Source: Streptomyces pyxinicus (lineage in GTDB: Bacteria; Actinomycetota; Actinomycetes; Streptomycetales; Streptomycetaceae). From it: DNA of 64,000 nt. Below, piece by piece: positions 17,112-26,844 of the stretch (its first letter is position 1; each line of letters begins with the position of its first letter). The position numbers and the translations under genes were made by a program. The notes under the pieces are model-generated. The model ran no database searches. It worked only from the letters and a program-made list of their open reading frames with translations, and had not been told where the DNA came from. The stretch spans positions 283,269 through 347,268 of the forward strand of contig NZ_JANUGP010000004.1 of NCBI RefSeq assembly GCF_024753135.1, read 5' to 3'.

Positions 17112-18134
17112 TTACTTGATCCTGTTGCCCGCCGAGCGCAGGTGCTGCGTGGCCTCGGTGACCCGCTGGGCCATCGACGCCTCGGCCAGCTTGCCCCAGG
17201 TCCGCGGGTCGTAGGCCTTCTTGTTGCCGACCTCGCCGTCGATCTTCAGGACACCGTCGTAGTTCGCGAACATGTGGCCCGCGACCGGGCGGGTGAACGC
17301 GTACTGGGTGTCGGTGTCGAGGTTCATCTTCACCACGCCGTTCTCCAGCGCGGTCTGGATCTCCTGCTCGGTGGAGCCGGAGCCGCCGTGGAAGACGAAG
17401 TCGAACGGGGACCCCTTGCCGAAGCGGGCGGCCACGCCCTCGTTCAGCTCCTTGAGCAGCTCGGGGCGGAGCACCACGTTGCCCGGCTTGTACACGCCGT
17501 GCACGTTGCCGAAGGAGGCGGCGAGCAGGTAGCGGCCCTTCTCGCCCAGGCCGAGCGCCTCGGCGGTGCGGATCGCGTCGTCGACCGTGGTGTAGAGGGA
17601 GTCGTTGATCTCGTGCGAGACACCGTCCTCCTCGCCGCCGGTCGGGGTGATCTCCACCTCCAGGATGATCCGCGCGGCGCGGGCCTGCTCCAGCAGCTCC
17701 TGCGCGATCTCCAGGTTGTCGGCGAGGGTCTCGGCGGAGCCGTCCCACATGTGCGACTGGAAGAGCGGGCCGAGACCGGCGTCGACGCGCTTCTTGGAGA
17801 GCGCGATCAGCGGCCGCACGTACCCGTCGAGCTTGTCCTTCGGGCAGTGGTCGGTGTGCAGCGCGATGTTGACCGGGTACTTCTCGGCGATGATGTGCGC
17901 GTACTCGGCGAGCGCGACCGCGCCGGTCACCATGTCCTTGCTGTACTGGCCGCCGAGGAACTCGGCACCGCCGGTCGAGATCTGGACGATGCCGTCGCTC
18001 TCCGCCTCAGCGAAGCCCCGCAGGGCCGCGTTCAGGGTCTGCGAGGACGTGACGTTGATGGCCGGGTAGGCGAACTTGCCTGCCTTCGCCCGGTCGAGCA
18101 TCTCGTTGTAGACCTCGGGGGTTGCGATGGGCAT
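17112..18134 (-). CDS. fba: Class II fructose-bisphosphate aldolase
   Basis: A 340-residue zinc-dependent aldolase of glycolysis and gluconeogenesis. The first zinc-ligand region HTDHCPKDKLDG, the EVEITPTGGEEDG segment, the second histidine region SFGNVHGVYKPGNV and the glycine loop VFHGGSGS with the substrate-binding NLDTDTQYAFTRP are all present. This is the long type II (FbaA) form usual in actinomycetes. The ATG at 18134 has AAGGAG eight bases upstream. It lies between pyrE and a terminator and is probably expressed alone. Confidence 0.98.
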   Translation of the reverse strand: MPIATPEVYNEMLDRAKAGKFAYPAINVTSSQTLNAALRGFAEAESDGIVQISTGGAEFLGGQYSKDMVTGAVALAEYAHIIAEKYPVNIALHTDHCPKDKLDGYVRPLIALSKKRVDAGLGPLFQSHMWDGSAETLADNLEIAQELLEQARAARIILEVEITPTGGEEDGVSHEINDSLYTTVDDAIRTAEALGLGEKGRYLLAASFGNVHGVYKPGNVVLRPELLKELNEGVAARFGKGSPFDFVFHGGSGSTEQEIQTALENGVVKMNLDTDTQYAFTRPVAGHMFANYDGVLKIDGEVGNKKAYDPRTWGKLAEASMAQRVTEATQHLRSAGNRIK

Positions 18135-18283
18135 CTGTCCGCTCCTTGAGTTGCGGGTGGGTTGTGCGTGGTGCGTTACGGCCCTGACCTAGACCTGAGG
18201 GTTTTCGACGCCGTCGTCGGCCCCATCTTTCCAGACCTGGCCCGGTGGTCCATGCGCCGGTCGGGTCCGGGTCGTACGCGTCG

Positions 18284-18832
18284 TCAGTCCAGGCCCAGTT
18301 CGTCCTTCGAGAAGGCGAAACGGTACGGAACGCCCGCCCCGGCCTCGATCTTCTCCGCCGCGCCGGTCGCGCGGTCCACGATGGTGGCGACGGCGACGAC
18401 CTCGGCGCCCGCCTCGCGCACGGCCTCGACGGCGGTGAGCGGCGAACCGCCGGTGGTGGAGGTGTCCTCGACGACCAGAACGCGGCGGCCCGCGATCTCC
18501 GGACCCTCGACCCGGCGCTGCATGCCGTGCGCCTTCGCGGCCTTGCGGACGACGAACGCGTCCAGCCTCCGGCCGCGCGCGGCGGCGGCGTGCAGCATGG
18601 CGCCCGCGACCGGGTCGGCGCCCATGGTGAGGCCGCCGACCGCGTCGAACTCCAGGTCGGCGGTGAGGTCGAGCAGCACCTGGCCGACCAGCGGGGCGGC
18701 CTCGCCGTCGAGGGTGACGCGGCGCAGGTCGACGTAGTAGTCGGCCGCCAGCCCGGAGGAGAGCGTCACCTTGCCGTGCACCACGGCCTTGTCCTTGATC
18801 TGCTGCAACAGCTCAGCACGTACGTCCGTCAT
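18284..18832 (-). CDS. pyrE: Orotate phosphoribosyltransferase
   Basis: A 182-residue type I phosphoribosyltransferase that joins orotate to PRPP in pyrimidine synthesis. The PRPP-binding motif is VLVVEDTSTTGGSP, preceded by the flexible-loop KAAKAHGMQ region and the N-terminal KVTLSSGLAADYYVDLR that binds orotate. Length is normal. It starts at the ATG at 18832, directly after the aldose-epimerase-like gene (10 bp), so the two are likely cotranscribed. Other pyr genes are not in the window. Confidence 0.97.
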   Translation of the reverse strand: MTDVRAELLQQIKDKAVVHGKVTLSSGLAADYYVDLRRVTLDGEAAPLVGQVLLDLTADLEFDAVGGLTMGADPVAGAMLHAAAARGRRLDAFVVRKAAKAHGMQRRVEGPEIAGRRVLVVEDTSTTGGSPLTAVEAVREAGAEVVAVATIVDRATGAAEKIEAGAGVPYRFAFSKDELGLD

Positions 18833-18842
18833 GCCCGCCAGC

Positions 18843-19637
18843 TTAGAGCCGCCGCCAGCTCCAGGTCGTCGTCGCCTCCAGCGGTTCCAGCGGGGTGACC
18901 AGGCGCGGAAGGGTGTTCAGGCCGTTGGGCGGCCCGGTCTGCGGCTCCACGCAGACGGCCTCCTCCTGCTCGTCGTAGACGACGACCCACTGCTCGCGGC
19001 TGGTCACCTTCAGCTCCAGCCGGCCCGGCCAGGTGAGGGTGACGTCGACGCCGTCGGGCATGCCGAAGCAGTCGTCCCAGGGGCCGGGGCGCGGGTCGGT
19101 CCGGTGGCCGGTGGGCAGGTGGTCCGGGCCGCGCTCCTCCTGCCAGGCCGGCGTGAAGTCCAGCCGGGCGTCCACACCGCCCAGGGTGCGGTGGAACCAG
19201 GGGTGCCAGCCGATCTGCGCCGGGAAGGAGTCCTCGTACGCCTCGACGGACATCGTCAGCGTCAGGCTGTCCTCGGCGAGGGCGACGACCTGGGTGACGC
19301 GGCCGGGGTGCGGCCAGGGGTCGGTCAGCTCGTACGTCAGGACCGCCTCGTCCTCCGCGACGCGCGCGGTGCGCCAGGCGCCGTCGCGTGCGGTGCCGTG
19401 GATGGCGTGCGGCGGGGAGTTGAGCGGCAGCTGCCGGACGGTGGCGCCGTCCAGGAAGCGGCCGTCGCGGGTCCGGCCGCACCAGGGCACCATCGGGAAG
19501 CAGCCGAAGCGGGGGCCCTGCCTCAGCAGTTCGAGGCCGTCGACCTCCAGCCCGCTGATACGGCCGCCGTCGGAGGGGCTGACGCGGACCTTCGCGCCCT
19601 TGTCGCCCGCGGTCAGCGTGATCTCTTCGTTGCTCAC
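18843..19637 (-). CDS. Aldose 1-epimerase (galactose mutarotase) family protein
   Basis: A 264-residue beta-sandwich protein of the galactose mutarotase-like superfamily. Sugar-binding and catalytic positions are visible as PWCGRTRDGRF (family NRIxxGxF-like), HAIHGTARD (catalytic His) and IGWHPWF (second His), with a late acidic VEPQTGPPNGLN containing the catalytic Glu. It probably interconverts anomers of an aldose. The substrate is not shown. The gene is followed 10 bp later by pyrE and preceded by the SRPBCC gene on the same strand. Confidence 0.9.
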   Translation of the reverse strand: MSNEEITLTAGDKGAKVRVSPSDGGRISGLEVDGLELLRQGPRFGCFPMVPWCGRTRDGRFLDGATVRQLPLNSPPHAIHGTARDGAWRTARVAEDEAVLTYELTDPWPHPGRVTQVVALAEDSLTLTMSVEAYEDSFPAQIGWHPWFHRTLGGVDARLDFTPAWQEERGPDHLPTGHRTDPRPGPWDDCFGMPDGVDVTLTWPGRLELKVTSREQWVVVYDEQEEAVCVEPQTGPPNGLNTLPRLVTPLEPLEATTTWSWRRL

Positions 19638-19688
19638 GGGACGACCCTAGCGGGGCGGCGGGTGCTCACCGGCGTTCGCGCGGGCAGC

Positions 19689-20579
19689 TCATCGGCGTTT
19701 GCGCAGGGCCCGGCCCACGACGACGGCCGACGCGAGGGCCAGGGCCGCCGCCGGGGCCGCCCAGCGCAGGGCCGGGTTGCCGGTGACGGTCTGCGGCGCG
19801 GGCACCGGGGCGTAGCGGCCGCGGGGCGGGGCGTGGTCGACCTCCTCGGCGCTGCGGCCGATCATCGTGCGGCGCGCGTGCGCGGCCTCGGCGGGGGGCT
19901 CGGCTTCGCCGAACCCCTCGGTGAGGGGGCCCACGGGCTCACCGGCCCGCCTGTCGCCGATCCGCTCGTCGCTGACCCGCTCCTCGCCGATCCGCTCGTC
20001 GCCCATCCGTTCCTCGTCGATCCGCTCGTCGCCGATCCGCTCGTCGCCGGTCTGGTCGTCGTCCGCCTCGGCCGCGAGGGAGGGCGGCGGGACCTCGGTG
20101 TCGACGACGGAGGTGTGGTCGTCGGCAGGCGCGGTTCCCGCCTCCCGGGGTTCAGCCGTGTCCGGGTCGGCGAGGCCCTCCAGGAACCGGGTCAGCAGCC
20201 TGGTCGCGGCGGCGGCGACCGTCTCGGCCGGCAGTTCCGCGATGCGGCCGTCCGCGTCCGCCGTGCCCTCGACGGTGGCCAGGGTGCCGCCGTCGGCGTC
20301 GGCGAGGCCGAGGACCAGGGCGAGCTTGACCGAGCCGGTGCCGCGGGCCTCGGTGGCGTCGGCCTCCAGGGCGTAGGTGCCGTCGTCGCGGGGCACCGCC
20401 CGTGCCGTCCCCCGGTAGGTGACGGAGTGTCCGCCGACGCGGAGCTTCAGGCGCCCGGTGACGGGTTCGGCGCCGGCGTCCTGCTGGAGACCGGGGAGGG
20501 CGCGGGCGACGCGGGCGGGGTCGGCCAGGGCGGCTCTGAGTCGCTCGGCGGGTACCGGAACGAAGACCTGGTGCCTCAT
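19689..20579 (-). CDS. SRPBCC (CoxG-like) protein with GDERI repeats and C-terminal membrane anchor
   Basis: A 296-residue protein in three parts. Residues 1-150 form an SRPBCC/START-like ligand-binding fold (FVPVPAERLRAALADPARVARALPG and GRLKLRVGG are typical of CoxG-type proteins). Residues about 170-215 are an acidic linker of pentapeptide units of the form GDERI/DEERM/GEERV, encoded by about seven 15-bp repeats. The C terminus is one hydrophobic helix (AAPAAALALASAVVVG) followed by RALRKRR, which fits a tail anchor with the body in the cytoplasm. ATG 20579 is preferred as it begins the fold. Ligand and role are unknown. Confidence 0.8.
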   Translation of the reverse strand: MRHQVFVPVPAERLRAALADPARVARALPGLQQDAGAEPVTGRLKLRVGGHSVTYRGTARAVPRDDGTYALEADATEARGTGSVKLALVLGLADADGGTLATVEGTADADGRIAELPAETVAAAATRLLTRFLEGLADPDTAEPREAGTAPADDHTSVVDTEVPPPSLAAEADDDQTGDERIGDERIDEERMGDERIGEERVSDERIGDRRAGEPVGPLTEGFGEAEPPAEAAHARRTMIGRSAEEVDHAPPRGRYAPVPAPQTVTGNPALRWAAPAAALALASAVVVGRALRKRR

Positions 20580-20631
20580 GTCCGCTGAGCCTACCCAGTC
20601 CCGGCCGGAACTCACCCCGGCGGACGGGCGC

Positions 20632-22272
20632 TCAATACCGCGGACGCACCAACGTGGACGGGGGCAGCCCGCCGATCCGGGTCCGCTCGGCCGCCCGGCG
20701 GTCCGCCGCCAGCCGCCCCGGCGTCAGGGTGAGCGGCCGGACGCCGTCCAGCCGCAGCGGTGGCGCGGTCCGGCCCGGCGCCGCCAGCAGGAAACCCCAG
20801 TCGTGCGGGGCGCGGGCGGTGCCGGTGGAGCGGTCGGGGCCGGCCGGGAAGCCGGAGTCGGGGTCGAGGACCCGGTAGGGGGTGCCGGCGAGACCGGCCG
20901 CGCGCAGGGTGGCGGCGACGGTCCAGAAGACGCGGGGGCGGCTGGTGACGGGCCCGGCGTGCACCGCCAGCCGGCCGTGCGGGGCCAGCGCCCGCCGGAC
21001 CAGGCCGTAGAACTCCTCCGAGTACAGCTTGGTGCTGGCGGTGATGCCGGGATCGGGCAGGTCGGCGATCACCACGTCGTACGGCACAACGGGCGCCCGG
21101 CGCAGCCGGCCGAGGGCGTCCGCGCGGGTGACGTGGACGCGCGGGTCGGCGTAGGCGTGGCCGTTGGCCGCCGACAGGCCAGGGTCCTCGCGGGCCAGGC
21201 GGAGCAGGCCGGCGTCGAGTTCGACGACGTCGACGCGGCGCACCCGGCGGTCGCGCAGCACCTCGCGCACGGCCAGTCCGTCGCCGCCGCCGAGGACGAG
21301 GACGCGCGCGCCGGCGGGGGCGGCGGCGAGCGCGGGGTGGACCAGGGCCTCGTGGTAGGCGCGTTCGTCGCGCCCGCCGACCCGGAGCCGGCCGTCGAGG
21401 TAGAGGTCGAGCGGCCTGCCGTGGGTGCCGCCGGTCAGGACGACCTCCTGTACGCCGGTCCGCACGGCCACCCGGACGTCCGTGCCGTAGACCGCGTGCC
21501 GGGCCGCCCGTTCGAAGTCGCCGGCGAGGGCCGCTGCGGAGCCGAGCACCCCGAGGACGACGACCCCGGCGAGGAGCAGTGTCCAGCGGGCCCGGCGGGT
21601 GAGGTCGCGCCGGAACAGGCCCAGCACCAGGGCGCCGCCCGCGACCACGTTGACGGTGCCGGTGAGCAGGGCGCCGGTGAGCTGGCCCAGGAACGGCAGC
21701 AGCAGGAAGGGGAAGGCGAGGCCCCCGACGAGGGCGCCCACGTAGTCGGCCGCGAACAGGTCGGCCACGGCGCCGCCCGCGTCCTGGCGGCGGATGCGCT
21801 GGATCAACTCCATGAGCAGGGGGACCTCGGCGCCGATGAGCAGGCCGATGGCGAGCGAGAAGGCGACCAGGAGGCAGCGCGGGCCCTCGGCCCACACCCC
21901 GCCCCAGCCGCCGGTCCAGGCGAACACGGCGTACAGGGCCATGGCGCTGCAGCCGCCGACCAGCGCGAGGACCGACTCGACCGCGCCGAAGCCCGCGGCG
22001 GCGTGCCAGCGCAGCCGTTTGGCACCGAGCGAGCCGATGCCCATCGCGAACACCATCACAGAGAGCACGACGGAGGCCTGGGTGACCGAGTCGCCCATCA
22101 AGTACGAGGCGAAGGCGACCAGTTCGAGTTCGTACACCAGGCCGCAGGCCGCGCAGACGAAGACGCACACGAGGACCAGGAACCGCCCGGTGCCGGGCCG
22201 GACGGGCAGCCGCGCGGGGCCGGTCCAGGAGGGCGGGGCGCCCGGGGGCGCGGGGGCGTGCGGTTCGATCAC
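20632..22272 (-). CDS. Membrane-embedded spermidine-synthase-like protein
   Basis: A 546-residue two-domain protein. Residues about 28-245 contain seven or eight transmembrane helices starting with the conserved [28 protein letters not shown]. The rest is a polyamine aminopropyltransferase/SAM-dependent fold with the glycine-rich [16 protein letters not shown], the acidic VDVVELDAG and the catalytic-loop region [23 protein letters not shown]. Family members with this membrane half are common in actinobacteria and proteobacteria but their substrate is not established. The neighbouring DUF2617 gene lies upstream on the same strand. A CACACGTGTG palindrome lies about 34 bp before the start. Confidence 0.88.
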   Translation of the reverse strand: MIEPHAPAPPGAPPSWTGPARLPVRPGTGRFLVLVCVFVCAACGLVYELELVAFASYLMGDSVTQASVVLSVMVFAMGIGSLGAKRLRWHAAAGFGAVESVLALVGGCSAMALYAVFAWTGGWGGVWAEGPRCLLVAFSLAIGLLIGAEVPLLMELIQRIRRQDAGGAVADLFAADYVGALVGGLAFPFLLLPFLGQLTGALLTGTVNVVAGGALVLGLFRRDLTRRARWTLLLAGVVVLGVLGSAAALAGDFERAARHAVYGTDVRVAVRTGVQEVVLTGGTHGRPLDLYLDGRLRVGGRDERAYHEALVHPALAAAPAGARVLVLGGGDGLAVREVLRDRRVRRVDVVELDAGLLRLAREDPGLSAANGHAYADPRVHVTRADALGRLRRAPVVPYDVVIADLPDPGITASTKLYSEEFYGLVRRALAPHGRLAVHAGPVTSRPRVFWTVAATLRAAGLAGTPYRVLDPDSGFPAGPDRSTGTARAPHDWGFLLAAPGRTAPPLRLDGVRPLTLTPGRLAADRRAAERTRIGGLPPSTLVRPRY

Positions 22273-22305
22273 TCCCCGACGTTACGTCACATGCCGGGCA
22301 CGCTT

Positions 22306-22322
22306 CGTCACCCACACGTGTG
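22306..22322 (-). promoter_or_regulatory. Second copy of the 17-bp CACACGTGTG site
   Basis: CGTCACCCACACGTGTG, identical to 2417-2433. Here the palindrome extends to 12 bp (CCACACGTGTGG). It lies between the DUF2617 stop and the spermidine-synthase-like start, in a position suitable for an operator or core promoter element. Confidence 0.35.
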
Positions 22323-22380
22323 GTCCTGGGGGCAGTTGACGCGTTCCGGGTTTATGTGGCCCACGTGCCCTGACACCCCG

Positions 22381-22917
22381 TCACGCCGGGGGGCGGCCTG
22401 CCTGGCCGACCGGCCCGCGCGGGCCCACCCGGGTCCGGGTGGCGACCAGTTGGCCGTCCTGCGGGTAGGCGTGCCAGGTGCGCCAGTGCACCTGGCCGTC
22501 CTGCCGCTGGGCCAGCATCGCCGTGAAGGCGTGCGGGCTGCCGGGGAAGACGCCGGCGAGACCGTGCGGGTGCTCGGAGACCAGGGCCAGCAACTCCTGG
22601 GCGCGGCCCGCGAAGGAGCCGGGCGTGAGGACTTCGACCCGGGCCGCGAACTCGTACTCCCAGTCGCCGATCCGCTTGGCGACGCCGAGCGGGAGCGGGG
22701 TGCTGGAGCCGGGGATGCAGGCGACCGTCTCCGAGCAGTCGCCGCGCTCCTCCTCCAGGAGTACCTGGTGGGACGCGCCGAGAAGTCTCAACTGGAGTCT
22801 CGCGCCTCTGAGTTCGAGATCCAGCGTGGCCAGGGCGGGCAACGGCTCGCGCCCCAGGGCCCAGGCGAGGTCGGCGGCGCGCGTATCGGTGTAGGAGGTG
22901 TTCAGGGTCGTGAGCAT
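22381..22917 (-). CDS. DUF2617 family protein
   Basis: A 178-residue cytoplasmic protein. The conserved opening (MLTTLNTSYTDTRAADLAWALG), the central LGASHQVLLEE and the late HAFTAMLA and WRTWHAYPQDGQLV match DUF2617 as I remember it. That family often neighbours the membrane spermidine-synthase-like gene, as here (109 bp gap, same strand). Function is unknown. It contains no signal peptide and few charged clusters; the C-terminal 15 residues are Gly/Pro-rich. It starts at ATG 22917. Confidence 0.85.
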   Translation of the reverse strand: MLTTLNTSYTDTRAADLAWALGREPLPALATLDLELRGARLQLRLLGASHQVLLEEERGDCSETVACIPGSSTPLPLGVAKRIGDWEYEFAARVEVLTPGSFAGRAQELLALVSEHPHGLAGVFPGSPHAFTAMLAQRQDGQVHWRTWHAYPQDGQLVATRTRVGPRGPVGQAGRPPA

Positions 22918-23130
22918 GGATCGGCTCCGCTAACACGCGATGAGGGGGAGATCGGCCATGTCAGCCCAGCCGGCCTCGGCCGGGGAGGGAGTCTGCGGGA
23001 CGTCCGAGGGGCTGCGTTGGCGATTTAGAGGGAATCATGAACAGAGGCACCCCCACAGCGTTTTTACCCAACTTCGTGGGCTTTCCATCCCTTGGGGGGC
23101 TGCACAGTTCAACTGTTCAACGAAGGCGTG

Positions 23131-23157
23131 CGCCCGGCGCGGAACACGCGCCGGGCG
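23131..23157 (-). terminator. Hairpin terminator after the Gly/His/Cys-tail gene
   Basis: An 11-bp perfect stem (CGCCCGGCGCG / CGCGCCGGGCG) with a GAACA loop, about 50 bp past the stop of the upstream gene. The adjoining 23030-23110 stretch is less GC-rich than its surroundings; I see no gene in it. Confidence 0.7.
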
Positions 23158-23209
23158 AACACCCACCGGAATGCCTCCCTCCGGCGGGCGGCCGGTCCAT
23201 CCTCCCTCG

Positions 23210-23581
23210 TCAGTTGCCGCCCCCGCAGCCGCCCCCACCGCCGCACGAGGAACCTCCGCCGCAGGACGAACCACCGCCGCACGACGAGCCGCCCCCGCAC
23301 GAGTGCCCACCGCAGGAGTGCCCGCCGTGCTGACCCCCGTGACCTCCGTGTCCCCCGGAAGACCCGGAGCCGGCAGCGCCGCCACCCGCCGCCCACCAGC
23401 TGTTCCCGCTGTCGTACGCCGACGAGGACGACGAGGACGCCGAGGACGCCGATGAGCGGTTCATCCGCCCCCGGCCGCCCTTGCCGAGCGACACCTTCGC
23501 GTTCCGGGCGCGGCGCCCGCGCTTCGCCGAGGCCGCGACGAACATGATCGCGACCACCGCCAGGATGATGCCGAATGCCAT
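23210..23581 (-). CDS. Small membrane protein with Ser-rich linker and Gly/His/Cys-rich tail
   Basis: A 123-residue protein starting MAFGIILAVVAIMFVAASAK, a single N-terminal hydrophobic helix followed by basic residues (KRGRRARNAK). A run of about 15 mostly Ser/Ala residues follows, and then a tail of about 45 residues made almost only of Gly, His, Cys and Ser, with spaced cysteines (HSCGGHSCGGGSSCGGG and so on). The start is fixed by a strong GGGAAGGAGGG site upstream. The Cys and His spacing suggests metal binding or disulfide cross-linking at the cell surface, but topology is not proven. A terminator follows. Confidence 0.75.
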   Translation of the reverse strand: MAFGIILAVVAIMFVAASAKRGRRARNAKVSLGKGGRGRMNRSSASSASSSSSSAYDSGNSWWAAGGGAAGSGSSGGHGGHGGQHGGHSCGGHSCGGGSSCGGGSSCGGGSSCGGGGGCGGGN

Positions 23582-23734
23582 GGCGTCACCCTCCTTCCCT
23601 CCCCCTGAGCGGCCCCCGTGGACCGCGGTGACCGGGGGATGCCCGGCCCCGCCCGCGGCCAAAGCAGAGTTGAGCAACTTCTGAGGATGGCGTCGGGGAA
23701 ACCGCCTCTGACCTGCGAAGACGGACGGCGATTC

Positions 23735-24190
23735 CTACCGGCCGGGCGGCTCGGTGACGACGATCCGCCAGGCCACCGAGTCGGCCGCCGCGAACCGCCA
23801 CGCGAGATCGCGCGGCCGGGCGCGCGGGATCCGGGCGCTGAACACACCGTCCCCGCCCTTGTCCCCGCATCCGGAGCGGACGAGGGTCTTCCCGCCGGCG
23901 GTGACGCCGAACCCGGAGGGCCCGGCACACGTCCACCGCACCGTGACCGAAGAGGCCTTCGCCGCCGACGCGGGCAGCGTGACACCACCGGCGCCGTGGC
24001 CCGAGCCCGTGTACAGCGTCCTCGTCCCGAGCGGAAGCGGCGACCGTCCCGGATCGGGCAGGCGAGCCGGGCTCACGGCGCCCTTCGTCGGCACCGGCGC
24101 GCCGGGCGTCTCCCGCGGCCGGGCGCCGCCGGAACAGGCCGACACGAGCACCAGGGCCGACAGACAGGTGACCAACAGGCGCGGCTTCAT
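23735..24190 (-). CDS. Small secreted lipoprotein
   Basis: A 151-residue protein with a lipoprotein signal: MKPRLLVTCLSALVLVSACSGG has a basic n-region, hydrophobic core and the lipobox VSAC (Cys19 would be lipidated). The mature part has a Pro-rich spacer and then a compact beta-rich-looking domain with two further cysteines (RWTCAGPSGFG, RSGCGDKGG) that may form a disulfide. No family is recognised. It lies upstream of the Gly/His/Cys-tail gene on the same strand and is divergent from the downstream aminotransferase. Confidence 0.82.
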   Translation of the reverse strand: MKPRLLVTCLSALVLVSACSGGARPRETPGAPVPTKGAVSPARLPDPGRSPLPLGTRTLYTGSGHGAGGVTLPASAAKASSVTVRWTCAGPSGFGVTAGGKTLVRSGCGDKGGDGVFSARIPRARPRDLAWRFAAADSVAWRIVVTEPPGR

Positions 24191-24347
24191 CAGATCGTCC
24201 TCGACTCAAAAGTGGGCGTCACGGGGCCGGCGGCCCTCACGCTGCTAGACGGGGTACTCGCGGCAGCCGTTGCGGAACACGGAAACCCGCTCGACGGCGG
24301 GGAACGCCGGTTGAGCGGGCCCCGGGCCAGGGCGGAGGATGACCGGC

Positions 24348-25523
<1,176 letters not shown>

Positions 25524-25626
25524 CCACCCGGGTGGCCCGGCGTTGTACTCGACACAGGTGAACCGGTGACACGCTCGGCCGTTCGCTGCTCGCGTCGGTG
25601 GCCGGGGGCTTGCAAGGTGCGGAGGT

Positions 25627-26817
25627 GTGACTCACGCCAGCACCCTTCTCGCCCCGCCCGTCGTCACACCCGAGCCGGCGCCCGCGGAGCGCGCCCGGTC
25701 GTCCCTCGGCCGGGCCAGTCTCCTCGCGGTGGGCCTGTTCCTGGGCATCCGGCTCACCGGTACGGCCGTGCTCGCCCTCGTCGGACAGGCCGCCGGCCGG
25801 CATCCGCTCGCGCTGCTCGGCAGATCCTGGGACTCGGTCTGGTATCTGAGCATCGCCTCGCACGGCTACGGCCGGCTGATGCGCCTGCACGCCACGCTCG
25901 TCAGCGACCTGGCGTTCTTCCCGCTGTACCCCGCGCTGGTCCGCGCGGTCACCGCGCTCACCCCGCTCGACGGGATCGGCGCCGGGCTGCTGGTGTCGTG
26001 GACGGCCGCCGCCGTGGCCGCCGCCGGCGTCCACGCGGTCGGCACCCGGCTGCACGGCAGGTCGGCCGGTCTGGCGCTGGTGCTGCTGTGGGGGCTGCTG
26101 CCGCACTCGGTGGTGCTGTCGATGGCGTACACCGAGCCGCTGCTGACCGCGTTCGCGGCCTGGTCGCTGTACGCGGTGCTGGCCGGCAACTGGGTGTGGG
26201 CCGGTGCCCTGGCGGCGCTCGCGGGGCTGTCCCGGCCGAACGGGTTCGCGGTCGCCGCCGCCGTACTGGCCGCGGCCGGCGCCGAGCTGTGGCGGCGCCG
26301 CGGCCGGGTCTCCCCCAGGCTGTGGACGGGCGCGGCGCTGGCCCCGCTGGGCTGGACGGCGTACGTCCTCTGGGTCGGCCGCCGCACCGGCAGCCTGACC
26401 GGCGGCTACTTCGCGGTGCAGCGGCGCTGGGGCTCGCGGTTCGACTTCGGGGAGGGCTCGCTGGAGTCGGTGCGCCGGGCGCTGCTGCTCGGGCACCGGT
26501 TCGCGTTCCCGGTCGCGCTGCTCATCGTGCTCGCCGGGGTGCTGCTGTTCGCGCTGCTGCTGGTGGAGCGGGCCCCGCTGCCGCTGCTCGTGTACAGCGG
26601 GGCGCTGCTGCTGATCACGCTCGGCGGGTCCGGCTTCTTCGAGTCCAAGCCGCGGTTCCTGCTGCCGGCGTTCCCGCTACTGCTGCCGCTCGCGCTGGCC
26701 CTGGTGCGGACGGCACGAGCCCGGCCCTGGCACGCGACCGTGGTGGTCGCGGCCCTGGCCGGGCTCGGCTACGCCTACGGCGCGTACCTGGTGGTGTTCG
26801 GACGCGCGCCCCTGTGA
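25627..26817 (+). CDS. PIG-V-like mannosyltransferase, integral membrane
   Basis: A 396-residue polytopic protein with about nine to eleven hydrophobic helices. After a 25-residue cytoplasmic N terminus and the first helix comes RSWDSVWYLSIASHGYG, the catalytic-loop signature of PIG-V-type (GT-C) mannosyltransferases with an aspartate. A second conserved loop (AGLSRPNGFAV) and the late FFESKPRFLLPAFPLLLPLA are also typical. It would use a lipid-linked mannose donor on the outer face of the membrane. The GTG at 25627 is only 1 bp after a GGAGG, so the exact start is uncertain. It converges on the YbjN gene. Confidence 0.85.
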   Translation: MTHASTLLAPPVVTPEPAPAERARSSLGRASLLAVGLFLGIRLTGTAVLALVGQAAGRHPLALLGRSWDSVWYLSIASHGYGRLMRLHATLVSDLAFFPLYPALVRAVTALTPLDGIGAGLLVSWTAAAVAAAGVHAVGTRLHGRSAGLALVLLWGLLPHSVVLSMAYTEPLLTAFAAWSLYAVLAGNWVWAGALAALAGLSRPNGFAVAAAVLAAAGAELWRRRGRVSPRLWTGAALAPLGWTAYVLWVGRRTGSLTGGYFAVQRRWGSRFDFGEGSLESVRRALLLGHRFAFPVALLIVLAGVLLFALLLVERAPLPLLVYSGALLLITLGGSGFFESKPRFLLPAFPLLLPLALALVRTARARPWHATVVVAALAGLGYAYGAYLVVFGRAPL

Positions 26818-26826
26818 CCCGGGGAG

Positions 26827-26844
26827 CGGGGAGGCTACTCCCCG
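26827..26844. terminator. Short hairpin between convergent genes
   Basis: CGGGGAG pairs with CTCCCCG around GCTA at the convergent ends of the mannosyltransferase and YbjN genes, overlapping the YbjN stop. A weak bidirectional terminator is plausible. Confidence 0.4.

Noticed and set aside
19960..20060. Possible CRISPR or operator array
   Set aside because: Units are 15 bp, contiguous and in frame inside the SRPBCC gene; it is a coding minisatellite.
23030..23125. Possible riboswitch or small gene in a lower-GC patch
   Set aside because: I could not match it to any riboswitch consensus, and the short frames lack ribosome-binding sites and coding bias.
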